A stretch of DNA of 64,000 bases, from the NCBI GenBank assembly GCA_022495995.1, contig JAFEMH010002096.1:1-64000 (forward strand), in the 5' to 3' direction. Numbering within the stretch: position 1 is the first letter of the stretch; each line of letters opens with the position of its first letter. Below, piece after piece: positions 52,879 to 63,618 of this stretch. The translations under genes and the position numbers were made by a program. Below the pieces are notes generated by a model. It saw only the letters and a list, made by a program, of their open reading frames with translations, searched no databases and was not told where the DNA came from. The DNA comes from Adenophora triphylla var. japonica. Taxonomy: Eukaryota > Streptophyta > Magnoliopsida > Asterales > Campanulaceae.

Positions 52879-54781
52879 ATCTATAGATACCTTGTAATAA
52901 TGCTTTTAAAATTGGTTTGGTGCGTATGGGGACTATGCTGTTTGTTTGCTGGGGTTTGTGGAAGGCAAGATGCAAGATGGTCTTCGAAGGTAAACAGATG
53001 GAGTTTAGGGCTATTATTGATGGGGTGCAAAATGCTTTGGTGGATTTGTGTTCATTCATGATGTTGGAATAACTATTACAAAATAATTGGAAATTACAGA
53101 AAACTAATTAAAACAGAAATATAAAAGAAAAGAGAAGAAAATGGATCTGTCGTTGAAGTCCGAGTCGTGTGAAATCACACTCTCCTTAAGACAAATTTCG
53201 CCCCCTCACCACGTTGTGCTTGAGATTGTACGGAACGATTGCCTCCCAGGATGAAACGGATTGACCGGACGGTGGTTGCACAATAGGACCTCCGGCGAAC
53301 TAAAGTCAGATGCTTGGACTATATCACCACGAATGCAATGCAAGAGGCCAAGGAAAAGATTATCAATATGCTGCGAAAAATGAGTGTGGAGATTCTGAAA
53401 AAATTGTGTTTTTCTTTTGATATGTTCTCCCTTTTGTATATTTTCCAAGGAATTGAAAACTGCCCGAAAAATTAAAACAATGTTTTAATTTCTTAATCAA
53501 TTCCATTATTAACATAAATTGACTCAATCAATTAGCTCAAGGCAGTTACATGGCCTTTTGAATTCCTTGCGGCAGTTACACAACATTTAAGCATGTTTCT
53601 GGCGTTGGAAATTTCCTGACGTATGCAGCTGCTGGGAACGAGGCGCCCGCCTCATTGGTGCTCAAACAGGGCATCCTTACTTGCGTCCAGGCGGCCGCAC
53701 GAGCCAGGTCCAGGCGGTCGCCTCACCGCCTCACTGCCAGTTACATTGGGTCAAGTTTGAAAAAAAATGCAAAAAGTGGGCTTGCGCGGACAGGCTATTT
53801 CGGAGCTACATTCGTGTCCGCAGGTACATGAGTTCGGTAGCCCGAAGCCTATTTCGGTCCATGATTTGCACCCCCCTGCGCACCTGTGCACGAGAGAGAG
53901 AGCCTCTATGTACACAATCTTACTCCCTACTAAAGTGTAGGAGTATATAAACTAACCCACTTTTCCATCTTTTTTCAATGTGAGATAACCACATTTTCCC
54001 CTTTCAACCCATTTACTTTGAGCCTTAATATCTCATTCATCTGTCAACCATTTTGGACAAATTAATATATGATTTCAATGTACTCATGGAGTAGAATGCA
54101 ATCCAACAATCAATTTGGTCATTTAATAAACAACCCATTTAGGAAATAATACATTATTTTCTTCAAAAACACATATTTTTCCAACACATGATTCCTAAGG
54201 GAAAACCGACATCAGAAGCAAGTTTGATTTTGGTCAATATGGGTTTAAGGGTGGCCGAGGTGAAGATTAGGAGGAGACGAACATTACGATGGGAGCCTTC
54301 TCATGCTTACGGTTACACTCTCAACACGGATGGTTCCTCGGTATATGAGGAGTGCTCGGGAGGAGGTGTCATTCGAGATTGGAGGGGTGATTTCATTCAT
54401 GCCTTTTTCAATTACTATGGGATGGGCACTAACATGCAGGCGGAGATTTTTGCATTGAGGGATGGTTTACGTTTGTGCCGGGAGCTTCAGTTGTTTTCAG
54501 TTCAGGTGGAGTCTGACTCTTTGGTGGCGGTCGGGATTTTGAGAGGTAGTTTTTCCGGTCCTTGACAATATTCATATGAGATAAGGGAATGTGGGAGGTT
54601 GTTGGGTGATTTTGGCATTCGACATATTCTAAGGGAAGCAAATGGGGTTGCGGATCGTCTAGCGGCAGTGACGCATGTTCATCGACAACATATGAGGTAT
54701 GATATGGCTAATGTTTTGCCTGGGGAGGTGATAATTGCATTGAGGTTTGATGATTTGGGTATTTATGCGGAGCGACATTGA
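52879..54781 (+). pseudogene. LINE-like reverse transcriptase C-terminus and RNase H, split by solo LTR
   Basis: 52890-53061 encodes a segment like the region before RNase H in plant LINE ORF2 (WGLWKARCKMVFEGKQMEFR, then AIIDGVQNALVDL). The frame continues exactly at 54192 after the solo LTR and one TSD copy are excluded. 54192-54565 is RNase H-like (NTDGSS, then GGGVIRDWRGDF, then AEIFALRDGLRL, then VESDSLVAVG). One TGA (54563-54565) interrupts it, and the same frame resumes to HILREANGVADRLA (to about 54700). Catalytic Asp/Glu/Asp positions are visible. The 5' part of the LINE (endonuclease, RT) is absent; the junction with NAC exon 2 suggests a 5'-truncated insertion or a rearrangement. 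Confidence 0.8.
53062..54186. mobile_element. Solo LTR (1,125 bp) inside LINE-like sequence
   Basis: Starts TGTTGGAATAACTATTAC and ends TTTTTCCAACA, flanked by CATGA (53057-53061, 54187-54191). It contains the AGGCGCCCGCCTC motif near 53642-53655 and a TATA-like GTATATAAAC near 53943. No internal region. The host frame reads through when it is excluded. The copy A counterpart is 1-924. Confidence 0.88.
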
Positions 54782-55325
54782 TATGGGACATATTTTTTGG
54801 GTCATTTTGGCTTTGATGTGGATTCAGCAACAAAATCTGGAAAAAGCTCTCATGCGGTCGCATGGTGTGACCTCATACAAAAAAATAATATTGCATGCCG
54901 ATCGCATGGTGTGGCCTCTTGGATTGCCGAATTACTGGAAGAAATAAAGGAAAAAATGCAGTCGCTTGGGGTGACCACATGCCGATTTTTTTTTCCCATG
55001 CGGTCGCCTCAGGTGACCTCTTGCAATGTCGAGAGCAACAGAAAAAAAAAAGAAAAAAGGATGTGATTGCTTCATGTGACCTCTTGGCTGGGCTGGGCTG
55101 GATGGTTTTTGGTGGTTCAAGGCGGATTGGGCTGGTGTTTTGGTCTTTGGATTGGGCCTGGTTTGGTGGAGGGTATTGTTTGGTCTGGTTTGGCCTTGGT
55201 TTGGGATAGTTTAGTATGGTTTTTTTGGGCCATTTATTTTATCTGTTTTTGGCTTTAGAGATTGGATTTATGTGAATAAAATCTCCGAGGTGTCATTCCT
55301 GATTCTTAAAAAAAAATAAAAAAAT
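54782..55325 (+). other. LINE 3' tail-like region (copy B)
   Basis: Matches 1641-2134, ending in an A-rich run. No recognised protein. Confidence 0.4.
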
Positions 55326-57115
55326 GCCCTAAACCATTAATCATATATCTTATACCCTAAATTCAATATTACATATTCTAAACTTCATGCACATCCTAAA
55401 TTATTACCATATATGTAAAGAAATGTTTACTAATATTATTGATAATTAAATATTACATAATAGTAATAATTAGTCAAAATCTTGTAAAAAATTAGTTTTT
55501 TTGTAACATAAGAAAAAAATTAGTTTTAAAGCATCAAGTCTAAATTAATAAGAGTGATGAACGATTCTGAAAACTAGTTTTTTTGTAACATTTTGAAAAA
55601 ACTAGTTTTTCACAAGAGTTACTCAATTAATTAAGAGAAAAATATTTAATAATAATAATAATAATAACTTAACCTTTAGAAAATATTAATAATGCTTTTA
55701 CTTTACCCCAACCCCTAAAGTATTTACCATATTGCTCAAACTGACAAACAACTAAAAAAACTAAAAATCTTACTCTAGGACGTAGGGAGTAAAAAAAGTT
55801 TGAAATATTATTTCATAGTCAATAAAAAATTAATAAAAAAATAAAAATAAATAAATGATAGTCCGCCCCTCTTTTCTTTTATATACTTTAAATTGTTTAG
55901 TTTTTTTCTATCTTTTTTATATACCTTTTTGTAAAAAAAAATCACTAATAAACAAAATCTAAAATATTATTTTCTAGTCAATAAAAAATTAATAAAATAA
56001 AAATAAATATAGGGTAGTCCGTCCCTCTATTCTTCTATATACTTTTATTTGTTTAGCTTTTTTCTATCTTTTTTATATACCTTTTTATAAAAAAAAATCA
56101 CTAATAAACAAAGTCTAAAATATTATTTCCTAGTCAGTAAAAAAATAATAATAAAAAAATAAAGGATAGTCCGTCCCTCTTTTCTTTTATATACTTTAAA
56201 TTGTTTAGTTTTTTTCTATCTTTTTTTATATACCTTTTTGTAAAAAAATCACTAATATACAAAGTCTAAAATATTATTTCCTAGTCAATAAAAAATTAAA
56301 AGAAAATAAAAAATAAATATAGGGTAGTTCGTCCCCCTTTTCTTTATATATTTTCATTTGTTTAGTTTTTTTCTATCTTTTTTTATATATATAACAACTA
56401 ATTTTCTTATGTCTAAGTGATTTTATATTTAAAAAAATAGCTTATTAAGTACTAAATTTCTTTTTATTTCTTCCATATTTTTTATTTTTTTCATATTTTT
56501 TTTGTTTTTTTAAATAGGAAAACCCGTTTGGCCCGCGGGTTGTTCCGTACAGACCAAACGAGGGGGCTTGGACATCCAAATTGGGATGGGCCGGGCCGGG
56601 TTTAGACCCGTTTCATCAAACGGGCTGACGGACTTCAACCCGTCCCGCCCGCGGATTGGTCCGTACGGATCGAGCCGGGACGGGCTGGCCCGTTTGACCA
56701 TCACCACCCACCTCCCTCCCTCCCTCCCCCCACACTCACCCACCCCTCCACCTCCCCTCCCCCATCAAATTTTTTTTGATCGTATTTTTTATATAAACAC
56801 TCATGCTGCCTGTTCAAACCCCCCACCCCCCTCACCCAACCACCCACCCCTCGTCAAAAATAAAAATACTCATATTAAAATATATTTTGAAAAATATTTT
56901 TCGTAGATTTACCGAACAAATAAATGTTATATTTTGGAAAATATTTTCACCAAATAAAGGGAGCCTAAGATTAAATGGGAAGAAGGGAATACATTACTTC
57001 AGCGCATAGTGTTATAATTTGACTTTCTATTGTATTGAATTGAATTTTGATCAACAATTAATTATGAAAACTTATTATAAGATATTATCTTTTTTTTTTT
57101 TTTTATATATATATA
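55326..57115. repeat. AT-rich intergenic DNA with minisatellite and GC-rich island (copy B)
   Basis: AACTAGTTTTT repeat near 55550-55620, four-unit minisatellite 55802-56390, GC-rich island 56515-56765, then AT-rich DNA. Same content as 2135-3932. No gene. Confidence 0.75.
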
Positions 57116-57223
57116 ATGGATTTACCTGAACCAATACATGATTTTCTTTTAGTCTTTCTGAGATTAGTTCTTATATTAGGGGGTCTTGCGGTGGTATTAC
57201 TTCCCAATCCAATTCTCCCATAA
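57116..57223 (+). pseudogene. ndhG: Nuclear plastid DNA fragment: 5' end of ndhG (copy B)
   Basis: Same sequence and translation as 3933-4040 ([15 protein letters not shown] start, TAA stop after about 35 residues), so the plastid insertion precedes the segmental duplication. Confidence 0.72.
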
Positions 57224-57776
57224 GTAAACGCAGAGTGAACACACATACGTGTGTGTACACACACGCACACAACATCCGGAAGTGGATTATTTCCTTCATC
57301 CCGAAATAAGGGTCCTACATCAATTTTACACGGTTTCTAAGAAAACAATAAAAAATGGGTTAATATTTCAAGTGATTTATGAATATAATTGTTCAAAACA
57401 TTATTTATAATTTGATATATGACTCATACTCTGGAACGTAACAAAAAGAAAAGTATGACTTTTACTCTTTTTTAACGAAATATTTTTTTTCGAGAATAAG
57501 TTGATTTTTATGTTTTTAGTTAAAATCTTACAAAAAAATTAGTTTTAAAGCACTAAGTCTAACTAATAAGAGTGATGAACGGTTCTGAAAACTAGTTTTT
57601 TTATAACATTTTGAAAAAAACTAGTTTTTCACAAGAGTTACTCATGTTTTTATATAAAAATAATAATCATGTGAGACTATATATTCAAGAGTGATAATAA
57701 AAAATTGACTACATGAAAATAATATTGGACGGAATATGGGTTAAATTAAGTGTAAATATGGGTATGTATAATATGA

Positions 57777-58019
57777 CTAGAATAAGCCCGTGTTCGAGGA
57801 CACGTTTTTTTTTTTTTTTTTTAAATTAAGCCCGTGTCCTAGGACACTTTTTTTTTTCTTTAATTTAAAAAAAAATATTTTTTTTTAAGAGTTTAAAAAT
57901 TTTTTTTTTTTAAGGGCAAAATGGGAAAGGGACAAATGTATGAGGGCAAAATGGAAATTTCGGCACTTGCTACTGTTCAAACAACTGTAGCAAGGACAAT
58001 CACTCATTTATACTATAGA
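57777..58019 (-). mobile_element. Non-autonomous Helitron (copy B only)
   Basis: 243 bp. Read on the minus strand it starts TCTATAGTATAAATGAG and ends with a hairpin (CGTGTCCTCGAACACG) followed by GGCTTATTCTAG, the classic Helitron 5'-TC, 3' hairpin and CTRR end. It sits between A and T with no duplication. Copy A has the empty site ATATGATATAATAAG at 4589-4603. Non-coding, with poly-T tracts in the interior. Confidence 0.9.
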
Positions 58020-58250
58020 TATAATAAGATTTTTAAACTAAGATTTGCATATCCGTACACCATCCGTACACCATCCGTACGACCTATCCCTAGAGAAGTA
58101 TTCTTTTCCAACTAATATTCTTATATTTTGTTATTATCCTTTTCAGGTAAATAAAACACAACAAATATTATTTATTATCCTCTCTCTCTCTTCTCTCTCT
58201 CTCTTTCCCCGCCAATATAACACAACAATCTTTCTTTTCTTCAGGTAAAA

Positions 58251-60654
58251 ATGGGCAGAAAAAGAAAGAACTTTAAGCAAGAAGAAGCTCCCAAGATAGA
58301 AGAAAAAAAGAAAATCGAGGAAGTTCCTCCATTGTCAGAACAAGAAATCGAAGAACACGAGAAACTTGATCGAGAGTACTTTGATACATTGCCACCAGGT
58401 TATCGGTTCAAGCCCACTTCTGAAGAGCTCATAGAGTTTTACTTGAAGAAAAAAGTGTCGAATTCGTTGGACATGCCACACAATAGGATTCGAGTTACCA
58501 ATATCTACAGCCTTGCTCCTCAGGACCTCACAAGTAATCTTCTTTCAATAATTAATTAAATTATTATTCCGTTGTATCAAAATAAATGTCACGCTTTCAT
58601 CTTTTTATTAACTTTATTTAAATTTGACGAAAAAAAAATTGAGTTTTGAATATTTTCATGAAATTATAAACATTTATACGACTACACGGTCAAAAATACT
58701 ATCGATAACAATTTTTTACAATTCATTAAAATTTCATAATATTTTGGTTGCTTTAATTTCGTAGCAAATTATACTTGAAGAATCCATTACCCGTATTCAG
58801 AAGTTTATATTACAAGTAATCATCGATCGTTTTGTTGTTGTATCTGGTAATGTTAGAGATTATTTATGTAATCGGATTGTTCATGATTAAATTCGATCAT
58901 TCGCATAGGATTATAGAATTTCAAGGGAATAATTTCTTTAACCTTTCAGGATATATCATTGTTATCAGTCTCTACTTTGTAAGATAGTAGTTGTTGTCTA
59001 CATTAAGCCTTCCCTTATGTACTATAAAGGTACAAGCAAAAAATACACCATATTTAAAATTTCTATATAATGTGACTGCAGGCAGGTACAGGTTGCATAG
59101 AGAAAAGGAGTGGTACTTCTTTACCCCAAGAACTAAGAAGTATCCCAATGGCAAGCGACCAGATCGGAGAGCTGGTGATGGAATCTGGAAGGCTACAGGC
59201 GCTGATGTTGATGTGCACGATGATGAAGGCGTAAAAATTGGTACAAGAAAGACCCTTGTTTATTACAAAGGGAAAGCTAAAGATAAGGATGGAGTCAAGA
59301 CTAATTGGATTATGCACGAGTATAGACATAAAGCCAACAATACTGACAGTGCTGGTCCAGTCGCCAAAAGACTCAAAACAAATGCAAATGACATGAAGGT
59401 ATGTAAAGTTAAACATAGGCTACGTGTTACTCGTATTAGGTTACTTTTATAAGCTTGCATGTTATCGGTTCCTTGTTTAATTGGATTTAGAAACGTTGGT
59501 GCAAGGATATGAAGGTGTGCTAGAGCCAATCTCTCGTAAGATGTCATTGCCTCGCTTTGGATGTAAAACCGATAATTTTGGGTCCCAGACAATGAATCTT
59601 GGTTGTACATTCACAAGCAGGAGGCAGTGACGAGAACCATTGGCTCTAGCAGCACTGTTTGCACCAGCAGTTTCAGGTCTATTTTAAGTGTGACTAATTC
59701 TTTCTTGTAACATTCTTGTAGCTCGATGATGTGGTTTTGTGCAAGATTTACCATAAAACACCCAAAACACCCAAAACACCCAAGAAACGAGTTTCAAATC
59801 AAATCCCAAATGAGGTGGGTGACGACAATGCGACAAATACCCCTACGCCTGCAAGTTCCCTTCTGCCTTCAAGTTCCCCTATGTTGACTAGTTGCCCTTT
59901 GCAGGCAAGTTCCCCAGTGCAGAATCAACAAGTACCAAATTCCAACCCAAGACATAGCTCAACTCAAGATACCCTGGCGGCTATTATCCCTATTCAGAAT
60001 GGGGTGGAACAGGTTCCATTTCAAAACCAGGGTGTAATAGGTTTTGGAAATACAGTCAGTTTTCAGACTTGGCAGAATGATCATTTGCCAAATCCCATCT
60101 CAGAACCGGGGCCAGATGGTGCGTGTTTTGACAATATGAACATATTCCAAATGCCTGCAAGTTCTCATTTGCATGCAAGTTTTCCTTGGCAGACAAGCTT
60201 TCCTGGGCAGGCAAGTTTTCCTCAGATTCAGCAAGTACCAAATCCCGAGCAGCTGGATATCGGTTACTTGCTGAATATACATGAACTTGATGACATGATC
60301 ACCTCTATGCCGAATCCAATTCAGTCAGTGCCATTCAGCCAAAGCTTTTCGCCTGGTGATTTTCAAGCTATGGAAATGTGGAACCCGATCAATACTAATA
60401 ATGATCTTGTGAATTCTTTACCTTACGATACTCACTCACAGTTTGATCTGCCAGAACTAATTGATGACATCACCTCTATGCCGAATCCAATTCAGTCATT
60501 GCCCTTCAGCCAAAGCTATCCCGACTACTTGCTTTGCGAACCCCTTGATCACAGTCATGGACAATTGTCTCGCTTGGATGATACTATTCAATGGCCAGAT
60601 CAAGATATAGATCAAGATCAAGCACTTAGTTCCAAGGAAAACAACGGGGGATAA
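58251..60654 (+). CDS. NAC-domain transcription factor (copy B), 3 exons
   Basis: Exons 58251-58533, 59082-59398 and 59722-60654 give 510 residues, six more than copy A. The differences are one extra KTP unit in a KTPKTP tract after subdomain E and three extra residues (IPI region) before the [12 protein letters not shown] segment, plus a few substitutions (for example a Thr in MLTSCPL). The NAC subdomains are identical to copy A. The same charged N-terminal extension and the duplicated NPIQS-PFSQS blocks are present. Intron 1 lacks the SINE-like fragment; intron 2 keeps the foldback. Upstream, the Helitron at 57777-58019 and a shorter CT tract (58179-58204) distinguish its promoter region from copy A. 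Both genes appear intact, so dosage or expression divergence is possible. Confidence 0.9.
59496..59666 (+). other. Intronic foldback in NAC intron 2 (copy B)
   Basis: Same hairpin as 6226-6392. Several differences (GGATGTAAAACC for GGATGTACAACC, TGCCTCG for TGCCTCC) reduce pairing slightly, so conservation is no stronger than the surrounding intron. Confidence 0.55.
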
Positions 60655-61381
60655 AAATTGATTTTTTGCCATTCTAAAATAGAATTCATTGATTTTTTTT
60701 ATTTTTTTTTTGGGTTTTTATCATTTGGAATTGATTTTAATTATTTGCAGCGATTGAACTACTGACTTTCCTTATGGTAAGCACAGTGCGATGTCGCTTG
60801 AGATAGATCGAGCTCTTTGGCTATTGAGTTTTCATTTATTTGATTAAGAAATGAGTTGATTAATGTAATTTTTTTTTCCTCTCCGGATATTGTTATATTT
60901 TCTTTTCAAAAATATTTTCTTAATTATTTGTGCGTTTTTAATATTCCCACCGCAACCCTCCTCCTTTTCCCTGACCTACATAATGAGTAGAGCCGTCAAT
61001 ACGGGCTGGCGGGGCGGGGCGGGCCGGGCCCAACCCGCCACGGGCCGCCACTAAACGGGGCGGGGCGGGGCAAAATTCTGGCAGGCCGGAAATATGCCAA
61101 CCCAACCCAACCCACCTTGGGTTGGTGGGCCGGCGGGCCAACGCGGGCCGACTTAAATAAAAACATGTTTCTGCATATTACGCAACTAAAAAAATTACAC
61201 ATACACACAATTAAACAAGAGTTATTAAATGGTACATAACATATGTCAATACAGAGTACTACTCAGTGACACCAAAAGACTAAGGCATACATGGAACACT
61301 CATGCTGAAACACACATACTTTCAACAACAAAAGACTCAGAGGCATACATAACATGACCAACAGCTTCATGTGTTGAGATG
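60655..61381. other. NAC 3' flank and GC-rich hAT-like end (copy B)
   Basis: Same content as 7364-8078. The G-run block has one GGGGC unit fewer. Just before the LTR, GTGTTGAGAT is tandemly duplicated (61371-61380). Confidence 0.45.
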
Positions 61382-61922
61382 TGTTGAGAGTCAACACCGA
61401 TTCTAGATTTATCTAGAATATTCTAAAGCTTTCTAGAATATTCTACCGACTCTAAATTTATCTAGAATATTTTAGAGCTTTCTAGAATGTTCTACTAACC
61501 TCTAGATTTACCTAAAAAAATCTAGAGCTTTCTAGAATGTTCTACTAACCTCTAGATTTACCTACAAAATCTAGAGCTTTCTAGAATGTTCTACTAACCC
61601 CTGGATTGGAAGATAGAAGAAGGATCTAGATGAAGAAGAAAGGAGAAGCTTCCATGCTTGAGAGAAGAGCCTAACTAGGACGAAAGTTTCTGGAATTTTT
61701 TGGGTAATTCCTTAAGCTACTTAGGTGTAGTATAAATAGGGGTGGAGTCATTTGTGAGTAGGTATCATTTTGGAGAGTGAGTCCACATAGAAAAGAGGGT
61801 CTCTCTTGATATATAGTGTGGTGAGGTGCATTGTCATTGTACCAAGTGTTAGGAGTAATAATAATAGTGTTTATTATTATTATTACTTGTGGTTCGCCAA
61901 TTCGGGTATCGAAAATTCAACA
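61382..61922 (+). repeat. 5' LTR of gag-only retrotransposon (copy B)
   Basis: 541 bp with GAA/TTC pentamer clusters at about 61416-61591 and a TATAAATA at about 61731. Ends TTCAACA, followed by the primer-binding site TGGTATCAGAGC (61925-61936). Confidence 0.92.
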
Positions 61923-62073
61923 AGTGGTATCAGAGCGGTACGATCCGGGATCGCGGGAACCGTTGTTGAGGCGTTGTTCGGGATCGTTGAAGGTGTACAG
62001 TAGGAGACTGTGAAGCTCGTGGTAGGAGACCAGGCTTACTTGGTGACGTGCACGGAGTCAGTACCAAGTCACG

Positions 62074-63618
62074 ATGGTAGATCCGGCAAGCGCATTTGGT
62101 GGAGTCAGGAGACTCAACAATGGCAATTATAAGTATTGGCGAACGTGTATGCAGTCGTACTTACAAGGACAAGAGTTATGGAATGTCGTGGGTGGTAGTG
62201 AGACCACGCCACCGAAAAAGGAGGACACTCAAGCATTCCGAAAATGGGAAGCGAAAGCCGGGAAGGCTATGTACGCGCTAAAGATTAGCGTCGAGGACGA
62301 ACTTTTGGAGCATGTCGAGGATGCACAAACTCCAAAAGAGATATGGGATACATATGCGACGTTATTTTCGAGGACTAATGAGGCTCGTCTCCAGATGCTC
62401 GAGAATGAGCTTATGTCGACTACGCAGAAGGATCTAACTGTAAGTCAATATTTCAACAAAGTTAAATCTTTATGCCATGAAATCTCGAAGTTAGATGTGG
62501 ACTCAAAGATTAATGAGCAACGGATGAAAAGAATAATCATCCACGGGTTGAGACCAGAGTTTAAGGGTTTAGTTACTGCGATTCGTGGTTGGGCCACACA
62601 ACCATCTCTTTTAGAGTTAGAGAGTTTGCTGGCCAGCCAAGAAACGCTAGACAAACATACATCTAGGCCTTCAACGCCAAAACCAATGGATTCAGAGGAA
62701 GCACTCTTTTGCCACCGAGGTCGCGAAAGGCAACAAGGACGTGTTGTTGCGGGATGGAAAAAGAAAGATGAAATCCAAGACGAGCATGAAGGTCTGAGGT
62801 ACAAAGGATGCTCTTATGCAGGGGGAGCTAGGACGAGAAATGAAGATAACTCTCGACTAGACGACTGGAGACGAAACAACGAATGTTACAACTGTGGTCG
62901 CAATGGGCATTTCCTAAAAGATTGTCCATTCAAGAAAAAGGTTGTCGAAGGAAATGCAGTTACCAATCAAGATCCCTATGATAGCGAAGAAGAGTGGGAC
63001 ATGAAAGCATCCTTCGCAGATAAAAGGATTCATAAAGACTACCCTGAAGAGGAAGAATGGTTTGAGGACCACGCTTATCCGGTTACTACCGAAGAATGGT
63101 GGATTGATGATAAGGTGGAAATCGAAGAAGAGATCGACTTCGAGGAAGGTCGATGGTTTGAAGATCTAGCTGCCAAGATCAACGTTGGTTGTGATGATAA
63201 TCTAGATGGCAATGACACTACTAAAGCGTTAGCAAGCTTGGTCGAAGTCGGCTCAGAAGAAGTGACGATTGGGATGATCAATGAAAGTTTGGATGCTCCA
63301 AAGCTCCTGGGCGAAAAGAAGTTAGAGATAAAGGGGGAGCAACATCAACAAGATTCAACACATGAACAAGCTCGAGAGAAATCACCGTTGAATGTGGATA
63401 TCGAGAAGCAATCACAATTGCTCCGAGAACGATCAGGAGTAAGCAATGTCACGAACGGGCGCACGAAAAAGACGATTGAAGAGAAAGGTAAATGGTCAAG
63501 GAGTGCCGATGAAGAACAAAGCCAACAACAAATATCAAGTGGGAGAAATCCGCTCATACGGTTCAAGATGAAAGAGTCAGTGTTGAGGGGGAGTGTTGAG
63601 AGTCAACACCGACTCTAG
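62074..63618 (+). CDS. Gag polyprotein of non-autonomous LTR retrotransposon (copy B)
   Basis: 514 residues, nearly identical to 8771-10294. Zinc knuckle CYNCGRNGHFLKDC at about residues 271-284, acidic C-terminal tail retained. Two additional G bases in the purine tract shift the last residues, so the frame ends inside the 3' LTR. No protease or pol domains. Two diverged but open copies of a duplicated segment suggest no strong decay since duplication. Confidence 0.9.
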   Translation: MVDPASAFGGVRRLNNGNYKYWRTCMQSYLQGQELWNVVGGSETTPPKKEDTQAFRKWEAKAGKAMYALKISVEDELLEHVEDAQTPKEIWDTYATLFSRTNEARLQMLENELMSTTQKDLTVSQYFNKVKSLCHEISKLDVDSKINEQRMKRIIIHGLRPEFKGLVTAIRGWATQPSLLELESLLASQETLDKHTSRPSTPKPMDSEEALFCHRGRERQQGRVVAGWKKKDEIQDEHEGLRYKGCSYAGGARTRNEDNSRLDDWRRNNECYNCGRNGHFLKDCPFKKKVVEGNAVTNQDPYDSEEEWDMKASFADKRIHKDYPEEEEWFEDHAYPVTTEEWWIDDKVEIEEEIDFEEGRWFEDLAAKINVGCDDNLDGNDTTKALASLVEVGSEEVTIGMINESLDAPKLLGEKKLEIKGEQHQQDSTHEQAREKSPLNVDIEKQSQLLRERSGVSNVTNGRTKKTIEEKGKWSRSADEEQSQQQISSGRNPLIRFKMKESVLRGSVESQHRL

